Assembly: GCA_035696365.1 (NCBI GenBank)
Contig: DASRQS010000069.1
Location: 6,114 to 70,113, forward strand
Source: JALYLC01 sp035696365
GTDB taxonomy: Bacteria > Actinomycetota > Thermoleophilia > Gaiellales > JALYLC01
Direction of reading: 5' to 3'
Length of the DNA stretch: 64,000 bases
Positions 40,634 through 49,705 of the stretch are shown piece after piece. Both the position numbers and the translations under genes were made by a program. The notes beneath the pieces were generated by a model. It was not told the origin of the DNA. It saw only the letters and a program-made list of their open reading frames with translations, and searched no databases. The first letter of the stretch is position 1, and each line of letters begins with the position of its first letter.

Positions 40634-41953
40634 GTGTTCGACGCGATCTTCGCGCCCCAGAAGCTGCTCGACGAGCTCGGCGATCGCGCCTGGCTGCAGG
40701 CCATGCTCGACAGCGAGCGCGCTCTCGCGCGAGCCGAGGCCGAGGTAGGCCTCATCCCACCGGCGGCCGCCGAGGCGATCGCTGCGCACGGCCGGGCCGA
40801 CCTCTACGAGAGCGAGCGCATCGCCCTGGAGGGACGGGGATCCGGCAACCCGGCCGAGCCGCTCGTACGCGCCCTGCGCGCTGCAGTGGGAGGCGAGGCG
40901 GCGGGCTACGTGCACTACGGCGCGACCAGCCAGGACATCGTCGACACGGCAGCGATGCTCGTCAGCCGGCGTGCGCTCGAGTTCGTGCTCGCCGACGTCG
41001 CAGCCGTCACGGCGGCCTGCGCCGGCCTGGCCGAGCGTCACCGGGCCACGCCGATGGTCGCGCGCACGCTGCTCCAGCAGGCCCTGCCGTCCACGTTCGG
41101 CTACAAGGCCGCGACGTGGCTCGTGGGCATCGTCGAGGCCGAGCGCCTTTTGCTCGACGCGTGCGAGCGGCTGGCCGTGCAACTGGGCGGCGCGGCTGGC
41201 ACGCTGGCAGCCCTCGGCGAGCACGGGCCCGAGGTCATGACCCGCATGGCGCGGGATCTCGGTCTCGCCGAGCCGGTGCTGCCGTGGCACACCTCGCGGG
41301 TGCGCGTCGCCGCGCTGGGATCGGCGCTCGCCACGCTGGCGGGGGCGCTCGGAAAGGTCGCGCTCGACGTCGTCCTGCTGGCGCAGACGGAGGTCGGCGA
41401 GCTCAGCGAGCCCTCGGGTGATGGGCGCGGCGGGTCGTCCACGCTCGCGCACAAGCGCAACCCCATCGGCTCGACGCTGACGCTGGCCTGCGCCCGACGC
41501 GCGCACGCCTCCGCCTCGCTCCTGACAGGAAGCCTCGTGCAGGAGCACGAGCGCGCCGTGGGCGCGTGGCACGCCGAGTGGGACGGCCTGGTCGCCACCC
41601 TCGCAGCCGCCGGCGGCGCGGCCGCGCACATGGCCGAGGTGCTCGGCGGCCTCGAGGTGCACGCCGACCGCATGCAGCTCAACCTGGGCGCCACCCGCGG
41701 GCTGATCATGTCGGAGCGGCTGGTCTTCACGCTGGCCGAGCGGTTCGGCCGCCAGGAGGCGGCGGCGCTGGTGAGCGAGGCGGCCGTGCGCGCCGGCGAG
41801 CGCGGCACGACCCTGCGCGACGAGATCGCCGCCGACCGGCGCATGCCGCTGACACCGCCCGAGCTGGACGCGGCCTTCGTCCCCGAGAGGTACGTGGGCG
41901 CGGCCGACGTATTCATCGACCGCGCCCTCGATCTCTACCGCGGCGCGAGCTAG
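40634..41953 (+). CDS. pcaB: 3-Carboxy-cis,cis-muconate cycloisomerase
   Basis: 439 residues, fumarase/aspartase superfamily. GYVHYGATSQDIVDTAAML, and the mobile-loop signature GGSSTLAHKRNPIGS with Lys are typical. It closes 3-carboxymuconate to 4-carboxymuconolactone, between PcaHG and PcaC. GTG at 40634 lies 2 bp after the pobA stop; longer in-frame extension would overlap pobA. Last gene of the operon. Confidence 0.94.
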   Translation: MFDAIFAPQKLLDELGDRAWLQAMLDSERALARAEAEVGLIPPAAAEAIAAHGRADLYESERIALEGRGSGNPAEPLVRALRAAVGGEAAGYVHYGATSQDIVDTAAMLVSRRALEFVLADVAAVTAACAGLAERHRATPMVARTLLQQALPSTFGYKAATWLVGIVEAERLLLDACERLAVQLGGAAGTLAALGEHGPEVMTRMARDLGLAEPVLPWHTSRVRVAALGSALATLAGALGKVALDVVLLAQTEVGELSEPSGDGRGGSSTLAHKRNPIGSTLTLACARRAHASASLLTGSLVQEHERAVGAWHAEWDGLVATLAAAGGAAAHMAEVLGGLEVHADRMQLNLGATRGLIMSERLVFTLAERFGRQEAAALVSEAAVRAGERGTTLRDEIAADRRMPLTPPELDAAFVPERYVGAADVFIDRALDLYRGAS

Positions 41954-41983
41954 CGCCTGCACACTTCGGCGACGGGCCCTCGC

Positions 41984-43081
41984 TCAGCTCGGGACGACGC
42001 GCAGGTTCACGAGCCGGCGCGCCGATGCACCCGCGATGAGCCTGTCGCCGGCCACGCGCGCCCGCACGAACATGACGAGCGTCGCGCCCTTCTGGAGCGG
42101 GAGCTTGCGAGTCGGGACGAGCGTCAGCATCGCCGTGCCGTCCGAGCCCGTCTTGACTTCGGGCGGCGTGGAGGCGCGGCCGAAGGGCAGGCCCTCGACG
42201 AACACGAGAGCGTTGCGCACCGAGAAGCCGCGGCTGTCCGAGATGTGGATCTTCGCCGTGAACACGGCGCGCGAACGCAGCGGGTTGGGCGAGAACGCCA
42301 CCTTGTCGATGATCAGCTGCGCAGCCGGCGCCTTGACGTCGCTGGCGTCGATGGACTTGGCGCCCGACGGGAGGGTCACGACGCTGGGCGGGGCGAGCGG
42401 TGTGACAGGGGCGGTCGGCACCGTGGTCTGCGTCGCGCTGCCGGCCGTGTTCTTGGCCGTCACGGCGAGGCGCACGGTCTTGTCGTTGTCGGCCGCGACG
42501 AGCACGTAGGTCTTGTTCGTGGCGCCCGCGATGGGCGCGCAGGCGCCTCCGGTCGTGTCACAGCGCGACCACGCGTACGTGAACGTGATCGGCGCTGCAC
42601 CGGCCCAGGTGCCGTCGGTGCCGATCAGGGTCTGGCCCTCGGTCGTGGTGCCCGAGATGGCCGGCGGCACGCTGTTCTGCGGAGCCGCGCCCGAGACGAC
42701 CACGGCCGTGACGGCCGACGGCGAGTCCGTCGTGCCGCCCGCATCGGTCGCCGTCTCGACGACCCGCACCGTCTGGCCGATGTCCGCCGAGGTCAGGGTG
42801 TAGGTCGTTGCCGTGGCGCCGGCGGTGCCGTCGATGTTGGCGCAGGCGACGCCCGCATCGCTGCAGCGCTGCCAGGCGTAGGCCACGGAGGTGGGCGGGC
42901 TCGCCCAGGTGCCGGTCGTGGCGGTCAGTACCTCGCCCGACTTGGCCGTGCCCGCGATGGTCGGGGGAGTGACGATTCCCGGGCCGCCGGCGCCGGACGC
43001 ACTGGTGCTGAATGCAGCCACAGCAACGACGGCAGCTGTAAGCAAGACAGCCATCGGCCGGACATTGAGACGAGCTTTCAT
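41984..43081 (-). CDS. Secreted protein with two Ig-like wall-type repeats
   Basis: 365 residues. A signal peptide of about 30 residues ends near AFSTSASGAGG. Two repeats of about 90 residues follow, each with a P-x-I-x-G pattern, a GxxLxxxxGTW motif, YxWxRC and a closing VRxxVTAxxxxG (about 39-125 and 135-225). The C-terminal 120 residues include a proline/serine hinge and a beta-rich domain (PNPLRSRAVFTAKIHISDSR). Such repeats are frequent in exported proteins of soil Thermoleophilia. No anchor motif is visible. Function unknown. Confidence 0.8.
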   Translation of the reverse strand: MKARLNVRPMAVLLTAAVVAVAAFSTSASGAGGPGIVTPPTIAGTAKSGEVLTATTGTWASPPTSVAYAWQRCSDAGVACANIDGTAGATATTYTLTSADIGQTVRVVETATDAGGTTDSPSAVTAVVVSGAAPQNSVPPAISGTTTEGQTLIGTDGTWAGAAPITFTYAWSRCDTTGGACAPIAGATNKTYVLVAADNDKTVRLAVTAKNTAGSATQTTVPTAPVTPLAPPSVVTLPSGAKSIDASDVKAPAAQLIIDKVAFSPNPLRSRAVFTAKIHISDSRGFSVRNALVFVEGLPFGRASTPPEVKTGSDGTAMLTLVPTRKLPLQKGATLVMFVRARVAGDRLIAGASARRLVNLRVVPS

Positions 43082-43234
43082 CGGTGGAACCTCCGAGAGC
43101 GGTTTGACGGACTGCTTACACGGTTGCGCTCAGGTGCGAGCAGAAGCTCACGAGCAGGTCAGGTTTTCGTAAGGGGTTTTTGACACCCCGCCCCCGGATC
43201 ACGGATCCGCCACATGCGCCAAGCTGGCTGCGGC

Positions 43235-43618
43235 ATGCACAACCGATTCCTGCCGGCGATCTTCCTGGGCGGCCTGGCCGGCGGCCTCGCGCGCGCCGCG
43301 CTCGAACAGGCCTGGCCGGCGGACGGGCATAGCTGGCCCTGGGTCACGTTCGCGGTCAACCTCGCAGGGACGGCGATCCTGGCCTCGCTGTTCCGGCTGG
43401 CGCAGCGGCGCCCGGCACCCCCGGCCTACCTCGGCCCGCTGGTCGGAATCGGGCTCTGCGGCGCACTGACGACGTTCTCGACCCTGCAGCTCGAGAGCGT
43501 CGTGCTCGTGCATGGCGGGCATCCGGTGCTGGGCGTCACCTACGGCCTCGGCTGCATCGCGGCCGGGCTGCTCATCGCCGGCGCCGTAAGCGCGCTCGTG
43601 AACAGGCGGGCGTCCTGA
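43235..43618 (+). CDS. crcB: Fluoride channel FluC/CrcB, first copy
   Basis: 127 residues from the ATG at 43235 (an ATG at 43214 would add seven residues). Four membrane segments. Family landmarks: GGLAGGLARAAL, the Asn in VTFAVNLAGTAIL and the TFST motif in GLCGALTTFSTLQLES. It exports fluoride as a dual-topology or heteromeric dimer. A second crcB gene overlaps its stop, so the two probably form a heterodimer. No fluoride riboswitch was recognised upstream. Confidence 0.88.
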   Translation: MHNRFLPAIFLGGLAGGLARAALEQAWPADGHSWPWVTFAVNLAGTAILASLFRLAQRRPAPPAYLGPLVGIGLCGALTTFSTLQLESVVLVHGGHPVLGVTYGLGCIAAGLLIAGAVSALVNRRAS

Positions 43619-43983
43619 CGACCGCCGCCCTCTGGATCGGGGTCGCGCTCCTGAGCGGCGCGGGCGCATGCCTTCGCTTCCTGCTCGACGCTGCCGTTCA
43701 GCGCCGCCGGCCCGGCCGCCTCCCGCTCGGGATCCTCGTCGTCAACGCGCTCGGAGCATTCCTGCTCGGGCTCCTGCACGGCGCCGGGGTCACGGGCGAC
43801 GAGCTGCTGCTCATGGGCACAGCGGTGCTCGGCTCCTTCACCACGTTCTCCACCTGGATGGTCCAGAGCGAGCAACTCGCCCGGGAGGGCGAGCCAGGCC
43901 TCGCACTGATCAACGTCGCAGGGAGTCTTGCCGCCGGGGTCGCCGCGATCGTGCTCGGCTGGGCCCTCGGTGCTGCACTCTGA
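43615..43983 (+). CDS. crcB: Fluoride channel FluC/CrcB, second copy, apparent CTG start
   Basis: 122 residues. Reading from CTG at 43615 (CTGA overlap with the first crcB stop) gives LSGAGACLRFLLDAAVQRR, the Asn in LGILVVNALGAFLLG and GSFTTFSTWMVQSEQLARE, all FluC hallmarks, then four membrane segments to the stop at 43983. There is no in-frame ATG, GTG or TTG until residue 64, beyond the conserved Arg and Asn, so a CTG start (or translational coupling) must be used. Standard start-codon scans would miss the gene. Confidence 0.85.
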   Translation: MTTAALWIGVALLSGAGACLRFLLDAAVQRRRPGRLPLGILVVNALGAFLLGLLHGAGVTGDELLLMGTAVLGSFTTFSTWMVQSEQLAREGEPGLALINVAGSLAAGVAAIVLGWALGAAL

Positions 43984-43991
43984 CCCGAAGC

Positions 43992-44019
43992 GCACGAATC
44001 GGGTCTGACCCCGATGTGC
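43992..44019. repeat. Dispersed GGGTCTGACCCC palindromic repeat (copy 3)
   Basis: GCAC-GA-ATCGGGTC-T-GACCCCGAT-GTGC forms an almost perfect inverted repeat in the 40-bp gap between crcB and the convergent GH15 gene. It is the same family as the elements at 4221-4250, 28298-28650 and 56828-56860. Confidence 0.75.
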
Positions 44020-44023
44020 GCAG

Positions 44024-45844
44024 CTATCCCAGCGCGCGGTCGAGGTCGTAGGCCGCCGAGATCAGCCCGAGGTGGGTGAACGCCTGCGGGAAGTTGCCCA
44101 GCGCCTCGCCGCTCGCCCCGATCTCCTCCGCGTAGAGTCCCAGGTGGTTGGCGTAGCCGAGCATCTTCTCGAACACCAGGCGTGCCTCGTCCAGCCTGCC
44201 GGCGCGCGTCAGGCACTCCACGTACCAGAAGCTGCAGAGCGAGAACGATCCCTCGCGGCCCGGCAGGCCGTCGTCCGCCGAGTCCTCGGGGTCGTAGCGG
44301 AAGACGAAGCTGTCGCTCACGAGGTCCTCGCGGATCGCGTCCAGCGTCGAGAGCATGCGCGGGTCGGTGGGCGCGATCATGAGCACGAGCGGGAGGATCA
44401 GCATGCTCGCGTCGAGCACGTCGCTGTCGCGGTACTGGTGGAACGCCTGCCGCGCCTCTGACCAGCCGTGCGTCATGACCCACTCGTAGGCGGCATCGCG
44501 CGTGGTGCGCCAGAGCCGCGTGTCCGCCGGCAGGCCGCGCTTGGTCTGGATGCGGATCGCCCGGTCGAAAGCCACCCAGGTCATGACCCGCGAGTAGGTG
44601 AAGTCGCGCCGGCCGCCACGCACCTCCCAGATGCCCTCGTCCGGCTGATCCCAGTTCACGGCCAGCCAGTCGAGGATCGCGCGCAGCTTGACCCAGAGCT
44701 CGTACGAGAGCGGCATGCCGCCGCGCTCGGCGAGGTAGACGGCGTCGATCACCTCGCCGTACACGTCCAGCTGCAGCTGATTCGAGGCGCCGTTGCCGAT
44801 GCGCACCGGCCGGGAGTCGCGGTAGCCGCTCAGGTGCGTGAGCTCCTGCTCGTCGAGATCGCTGCGGCCCTCGATCGAGTACATCACCTGCAGAGGCGCA
44901 CCGCCCTTGCCGCTGCCCGACGCGTGCAGCCAACGCAGATAGCTGAGCGCCTCGTCGCGGAATCCCAGGCGGAGGAACGCGAACATCGTGAACCCGGAGT
45001 CGCGCAGCCAGCAGTAGCGGTAATCCCAGTTCCGCGGCCCCCCGATCTGCTCCGGGAGACTCGTGGTGGGGGCGGCGACAACGGCGCCCGTCGGCAGGTA
45101 CGTGAGCAGCTTCAGGGTGATCGCGGAGCGGTCGACCATCTCGCGCCAGCGGCCGCGGTAGCGGCTCTGGCCGATCCAATTCCGCCAGAACTCAACGGTG
45201 TCTCGGAACGCCTGCTCCACGGCCCCCTCGTCCCACATGAGTCCGGGCTTGCCGACGGAGAGCACGAAGGAGGCCCGCTCGCCGCGCGCGAGCGTGAACC
45301 CGGCGACGGCGGAGTCGCCCGAGGCCGCGAGGGGGATCGTCGGCGAGCGTAGCTCGCACATCTTGTCGCCGGACAGGAATGTCGCCAGGAGGCCGTCGAC
45401 GGCGAGGCGGTGCGGCGCGCGCGCGTAGTCGAAGGCGGGCGCACACCTCATCTCGAAGCGCACGGATCCACGCACGACGTCGATACGCCGGACGATCGAG
45501 CAGCTCGAGTCGCGCAATGGCATGAAATCCACGATCTCGCCGACGCCGCTCTCGGTGAAGAAGCGGGTGACCAGCACGGCCGTGCCGGGGAGGTACAGCT
45601 GCTTGGTCGTGAAGTTCTCTCCGACCGGCTGGATCGAGAACCTGCCTCCGGCCTCGTCGTCGAGGATCGCTCCGAACAGACTGGGGCCGTCGAAGCGCTC
45701 CGGGCAGAACCAATCGATCGTGCCCTCGTTGCCGACCAGCGCGACCGTGTGGAGGTCGCCGATGACGCCGTGGTGCTCGATCGGGAGATAGCCGCCGACA
45801 CTGGACGGCTGTTCGCGCCGGTGCTCCGGCGCCACGCGCGCCAT
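44024..45844 (-). CDS. Glycoside hydrolase family 15 (trehalase/glucoamylase-like)
   Basis: 606 residues. The N-terminal beta-domain starts YLPIEHHGVIGDLHTVALVG and DWFCPERFDGPSLFGAIL, as in actinobacterial GH15 trehalases. The catalytic (alpha/alpha)6 barrel includes RNWDYRYCWLRDSGFTMFA, the probable catalytic Glu in GIWEVRGGRRDFTYS and the second Glu region in GLYAEEIGASGEALGNFPQA. It hydrolyses trehalose or alpha-glucans to glucose. The glucokinase gene is immediately upstream (TAGATG), which supports a glucose-releasing role. Confidence 0.88.
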   Translation of the reverse strand: MARVAPEHRREQPSSVGGYLPIEHHGVIGDLHTVALVGNEGTIDWFCPERFDGPSLFGAILDDEAGGRFSIQPVGENFTTKQLYLPGTAVLVTRFFTESGVGEIVDFMPLRDSSCSIVRRIDVVRGSVRFEMRCAPAFDYARAPHRLAVDGLLATFLSGDKMCELRSPTIPLAASGDSAVAGFTLARGERASFVLSVGKPGLMWDEGAVEQAFRDTVEFWRNWIGQSRYRGRWREMVDRSAITLKLLTYLPTGAVVAAPTTSLPEQIGGPRNWDYRYCWLRDSGFTMFAFLRLGFRDEALSYLRWLHASGSGKGGAPLQVMYSIEGRSDLDEQELTHLSGYRDSRPVRIGNGASNQLQLDVYGEVIDAVYLAERGGMPLSYELWVKLRAILDWLAVNWDQPDEGIWEVRGGRRDFTYSRVMTWVAFDRAIRIQTKRGLPADTRLWRTTRDAAYEWVMTHGWSEARQAFHQYRDSDVLDASMLILPLVLMIAPTDPRMLSTLDAIREDLVSDSFVFRYDPEDSADDGLPGREGSFSLCSFWYVECLTRAGRLDEARLVFEKMLGYANHLGLYAEEIGASGEALGNFPQAFTHLGLISAAYDLDRALG

Positions 45845-46618
45845 CTACGCGGCCCCGGCCGAGACGTGCGGCTGGATCCGCTGCCGCGCTTCGGCGGCGA
45901 GCGTGGCGGCGCCCACGATCCCCGCCTGGTTCTGCAGTACCGCGGGAACGCACTTCACGCGCGAGGGCAGATCGTGGATGAACTTGTCGGACTCCTTACT
46001 GATGCCGCCGCCGATGATCACGAGGTCGGGCCACAGCAGCGCGTCGATGGCATCGACGTACTCGGCCAGGCGCTTGCTCCAGGCGTGCCAGCTCAGGTTC
46101 TTGCTCACCCTGACCGAGGCGGCGGCGCGCCGCTCGGCGTCCTTGCCGCGGAGTTGCAGATGGCCGAACTCGGTGTTCGGGACGAGCAGGCCGTCGCGGA
46201 AGAGCGCCGAGCCGATGCCGGTCCCGAGCGTCAGCATCAGCACGGTGCCGGATTCTCCGCGCCCGGCGCCGAAGCGCATCTCGGCCAGGCCCGCCGCATC
46301 GGCGTCGTTGCCGATCACGAGCGGGCGTCCCAAGGCTTCGGAGAAGCGCGGGCCCGCCGGCGTCTCGATCCAGGAGGAGTCGATGTTGGCGGCCGTCTTG
46401 ACGACCCCGTCGAGGACCACGGCGGGGAAGCCCATGCCGGCGCTCAGCTGGCGCGGCAGATCCGCCACGAGCCCGGCCGTCGCCTTGATCATGGCCTTGG
46501 GCGTGGCCGGCTGCGGCGTCTCCACACGCACGCGCGGCGTCGTTAGCTCACCGGTCGTGGTATCGACGACAGCGGCCTTGATGCCGGTGCCGCCCACGTC
46601 GATGCCGATCATCTCCAT
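45845..46618 (-). CDS. ppgK: Polyphosphate glucokinase (ROK family)
   Basis: 257 residues. ATP/polyphosphate motif IGIDVGGTGIKAAVVD at the N-terminus; GNDADAAGLAEMRFG, LTLGTGIGSALFRDG and FGHLQLRG carry the substrate and metal sites of actinobacterial PPGK. Uses polyphosphate or ATP to make glucose 6-phosphate. GGAGG is 6 nt before the ATG at 46618. Co-transcribed with the GH15 gene and divergent from gnd-zwf, forming one carbon route into the pentose phosphate pathway. Confidence 0.9.
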   Translation of the reverse strand: MEMIGIDVGGTGIKAAVVDTTTGELTTPRVRVETPQPATPKAMIKATAGLVADLPRQLSAGMGFPAVVLDGVVKTAANIDSSWIETPAGPRFSEALGRPLVIGNDADAAGLAEMRFGAGRGESGTVLMLTLGTGIGSALFRDGLLVPNTEFGHLQLRGKDAERRAAASVRVSKNLSWHAWSKRLAEYVDAIDALLWPDLVIIGGGISKESDKFIHDLPSRVKCVPAVLQNQAGIVGAATLAAEARQRIQPHVSAGAA

Positions 46619-46781
46619 GTCGGGCCTCCGCGTTCCGTCGATCTCGCGACCACGCTGCAACGTTACGTGGGACAGCGGCGGTCGGGATTACGTTCGGGTG
46701 AAGGCCACTGCCAGACGCATGCGCGCGTGCGACACTGGTCCGCTCCCCAGCCCGTCTCACACCACCCGGAGGATCACCGCC

Positions 46782-47801
46782 ATGCAGCTCGGAATGATCG
46801 GCCTCGGCCGCATGGGGGCCAACATCGTGCGCCGCCTGATGCGGGACGGCCACGACTGCGTCGTCTACGACGTCAACGAGCCTGCGATCGCACAGCTCGA
46901 GCGGGAAGGCGCGCTCGGCGCCCGCTCGCTGGCCGAGTTCACCGCCAAGCTGACGCCCCCGCGCGCCACCTGGATCATGGTGCCCGCCGCGATCACCGGC
47001 GCCGCGGTGGTGGAGCTCGCCGGCCTGCTCGAGCGTGGCGACATGATCATCGACGGCGGCAACAGCTACTACCGCGACGACATCGACCGCGCCGAGACGC
47101 TCTCGCCGCTCGGCATCCACTACGTCGACGTCGGCACGAGCGGCGGCGTGTTCGGCCTCGAGCGCGGCTTCTGCATGATGATCGGCGGCGAGGACCGGAC
47201 CGTCGAGCACCTCGACCCGATCTTCCGCACGCTCGCGCCCGGCGTCGACGCGGCCCCTCGCACGCCGGGCCGCCACGGACCGCCTGGGCAGGCCGAGTAC
47301 GGCTACCTGCACTGCGGCGGTCACGGCGCAGGGCACTTCGTCAAGATGATCCACAACGGCATCGAGTACGGGATGATGGCCGCCATGGCCGAGGGGCTCT
47401 CGATCCTCAAGAAGGCCGACATCGGCCTCAGGGATCACGTCAAGGACGCGGAGACCACTCCGCTGAGGGACCCGCGCTACTACGAGTACCGCTTCGACAT
47501 CCCGGACGTCGCGGAGGTCTGGCGGCGGGGCAGCGTCGTCAGCTCGTGGCTGCTCGACCTCACGGCCAAGGCGCTGCAGGAGGATCCCGAAGTCGCCTCG
47601 TTCACGGGCCACGTCTCCGACTCGGGCGAGGGTCGCTGGACCGTGCTGGCCGCGATCGACGAGGCCGTCCCGGCGCACGTGCTCGCCTCGGCGCTCTACG
47701 AGCGCTTCAGCTCGCGTGGCGAGGCCGACTACGCCGACAAGCTGCTCTCGGCGCTGCGCAAGCAGTTCGGCGGCCACGTCGAGCAAGGGCCGCCGGCGTG
47801 A
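46782..47801 (+). CDS. gnd: 6-Phosphogluconate dehydrogenase, decarboxylating, short form
   Basis: 339 residues, the short (YqeC/GndA-like) form rather than the usual 470. NAD(P) motif MIGLGRMGANIVRRLM; IIDGGNSYYRDD; VGTSGGVFGLERGFCMMIGG; and the catalytic Lys-x2-His-Asn in HGAGHFVKMIHNGIEYGMM. GGAGG precedes the ATG. It oxidises 6-phosphogluconate to ribulose 5-phosphate. The stop overlaps zwf (GTGA). Confidence 0.93.
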   Translation: MQLGMIGLGRMGANIVRRLMRDGHDCVVYDVNEPAIAQLEREGALGARSLAEFTAKLTPPRATWIMVPAAITGAAVVELAGLLERGDMIIDGGNSYYRDDIDRAETLSPLGIHYVDVGTSGGVFGLERGFCMMIGGEDRTVEHLDPIFRTLAPGVDAAPRTPGRHGPPGQAEYGYLHCGGHGAGHFVKMIHNGIEYGMMAAMAEGLSILKKADIGLRDHVKDAETTPLRDPRYYEYRFDIPDVAEVWRRGSVVSSWLLDLTAKALQEDPEVASFTGHVSDSGEGRWTVLAAIDEAVPAHVLASALYERFSSRGEADYADKLLSALRKQFGGHVEQGPPA

Positions 47802-49186
47802 AGGGCGACGCGCTCGTCCTCTTCGGCATCACCGGGGATCTCGCGCACAAGAAGCTGTACGCAGCGCTCGCGGGCCTCGAGGCGGCGGGCGCGCTCGACG
47901 TGCCGGTGATCGGCGTGGCCTCCAGCCCCTGGGACGACAAGAAGCTGCGCGCCGAGGTGCGCACGACGCTCGGGACGTCCGTCAAGGCGACGGTGGTCAA
48001 GCGCCTCTGTGCGCGACTGCACTACGTGCAGGGCAACTACAGCGAGCCGTCCACCTACCAGGCTCTGCGCACCGCGCTCGGCACTGCCAAGCGTCCGGTC
48101 TGCTACCTCGCGATCCCCCCGGTGCTGTTCGACGACGTGGCCGAGGGCCTGGCCGGGATCGACGTGCCACGCGGCGGCCGGATCGTGATCGAGAAGCCCT
48201 TCGGGCGTGATCTGAAGAGCGCGATCGAGCTCAACGCGTTGCTGCACAAGCACTTCGCCGAGGACGCGATCTACCGGATCGACCACTTCCTCGGCAAGGA
48301 GCCTGTCCAGAACCTGATGGTGTTCCGCTTCGCGAATACGCTGCTCGATCCGATCTGGAACCGCCATTTCGTCAAGAGCGTCCAGGTGACCATGGCCGAG
48401 TCGTTCGGCGTCGAGGGCAGGGGCTCGTTCTACGACGGCATCGGCTGCCTGCGCGACGTCGTGCAGAACCACCTGTTGCAGATGGTCTGCCTGCTCGCCA
48501 TGGAGCCCCCCATCGCTGCGACCGCCGACGCGCTGCGCGACGAGACGGTCAAGGTCATGCAGACGATTCGCCCGCTGAAGCGATCCGAGCTCGTGCGCGG
48601 CCAGTACATCGGCTACCGCGACGAGCCGGGCGTGGCCAAGGGCTCCGACACGGAGACGTACTGCGCCCTGCGCGTGCACGTCGACTCCTGGCGCTGGGCC
48701 GGCGTCCCGTTCTCGATCCGCGCGGGCAAGGCGATGCCGGCCACCGTGCAGGAGGCGGTCGTCGAGCTGCGGCAGCCGCCTCGGCTGCTGTTCGCCGAGC
48801 GCGAGCACACGCCGGAGCCCAACGTGCTCCGCTTCCGCCTCAAGCCCGACGACACGATCACCCTCGAGATGCAGGCGAAGCTGCCCGGCAGCCGCATGGT
48901 GACGGGGCGCGTCGACCTCGACGTCGCCTACGAGGAGGCACTGGGCGGCGAGGGCCCGGAGGCCTACCAGCGCCTGCTCGGCGACGCGCTCGCCGGCGAC
49001 CAGCGGCTGTTCGCCCGCCAGGACATGGTCGAGGCCGCCTGGCGCGTGGTGGATCCCGTGCTCGAGAAGCACGCCCCGGCGATTCCCTACGAGCGGGGCT
49101 CGTGGGGCCCGGTCGAGGCCACCCGCGTCCTGCCCGGCCAGCGCGACTGGCGCCCGCCCCGCGTTGCTGCTGAAGTTGATAGTTGA
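47798..49186 (+). CDS. zwf: Glucose-6-phosphate 1-dehydrogenase
   Basis: 462 residues, somewhat shorter than the usual 490-515. N-terminal NADP motif LFGITGDLAHKKLYAAL, the active-site signature YRIDHFLGKEPVQN and the KPFGRDL segment are all present. It makes 6-phosphogluconolactone. No lactonase gene lies beside it, and the gene order gnd-zwf is coupled by a 4-nt overlap. Together with ppgK and GH15 this forms a trehalose/glucose to pentose phosphate block. Confidence 0.94.
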   Translation: MKGDALVLFGITGDLAHKKLYAALAGLEAAGALDVPVIGVASSPWDDKKLRAEVRTTLGTSVKATVVKRLCARLHYVQGNYSEPSTYQALRTALGTAKRPVCYLAIPPVLFDDVAEGLAGIDVPRGGRIVIEKPFGRDLKSAIELNALLHKHFAEDAIYRIDHFLGKEPVQNLMVFRFANTLLDPIWNRHFVKSVQVTMAESFGVEGRGSFYDGIGCLRDVVQNHLLQMVCLLAMEPPIAATADALRDETVKVMQTIRPLKRSELVRGQYIGYRDEPGVAKGSDTETYCALRVHVDSWRWAGVPFSIRAGKAMPATVQEAVVELRQPPRLLFAEREHTPEPNVLRFRLKPDDTITLEMQAKLPGSRMVTGRVDLDVAYEEALGGEGPEAYQRLLGDALAGDQRLFARQDMVEAAWRVVDPVLEKHAPAIPYERGSWGPVEATRVLPGQRDWRPPRVAAEVDS

Positions 49187-49212
49187 TCACAGCGGTCGCG
49201 ACGGCGTAGAAT
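49183..49212 (+). promoter_or_regulatory. Sigma-70-type promoter of a leaderless gene
   Basis: TTGATC (49183-49188), an 18-bp spacer and TAGAAT (49207-49212), then 7 nt to the TTG start at 49220. The spacing predicts a transcript that begins at the start codon. The -35 hexamer overlaps the zwf stop. Confidence 0.5.
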
Positions 49213-49219
49213 CGCCGCC

Positions 49220-49627
49220 TTGGCCGCGCACGCTGAAAATCTCGCCGCCGTCCGCTCCTCCTACGAGGCCTTCGGACGGGGCGACCTCGACGGCGCGCTC
49301 GCGATGATGGACGACGCCATCGTCTGGCATCAGGCCCAGGGGCTCCTGCACGGCGGCATCTACCACGGGCTTCCCGCCGTGCGCGCGGCGGTGTTCGACC
49401 CGCTCGACGAGCAGTGGTGGGAGGACTTCGACGCCGTGCCGGAGGAGATCCTCGGCGGCGACGACCACGTCCTCGTGATCGGCCGCTACACGGCCCGCGC
49501 GAAGGGCACCGGCAAGCCGCTCGACGTGCCCTTCGCCCACGTCTGGAAGTTCGCCGGAGGCAAGGCCGTCCGCTTCCACCAGTTCACCGATACGCGCGGC
49601 TGGGTCGACGCCCTGGCCGCGCCCTGA
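49220..49627 (+). CDS. NTF2/SnoaL-like small protein
   Basis: 135 residues. The SnoaL/ketosteroid-isomerase-like fold is shown by AENLAAVRSSYEAFGRGDLD, ALAMMDDAIVWHQAQG, VLVIGRYTARAKGTGKPLDV and HVWKFAGGKAVRFHQFTDT. These proteins bind or isomerise small hydrophobic molecules or are of unknown role. The only plausible start is a TTG at 49220, right after a -10 element. Monocistronic between zwf and the second transport operon. Confidence 0.82.
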   Translation: MAAHAENLAAVRSSYEAFGRGDLDGALAMMDDAIVWHQAQGLLHGGIYHGLPAVRAAVFDPLDEQWWEDFDAVPEEILGGDDHVLVIGRYTARAKGTGKPLDVPFAHVWKFAGGKAVRFHQFTDTRGWVDALAAP

Positions 49628-49705
49628 TCCCAACAATTCGACACATTTCTGCGTCCTAATCGCTCAAGGCTTCCATCGCCCGTTCCCCCGAGGAGGAGTT
49701 CGTAC

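Noticed and set aside
43082..43234. Fluoride riboswitch before crcB
   Set aside because: The conserved GGCGATG...CTGATG core is not present in the region upstream of the first crcB.
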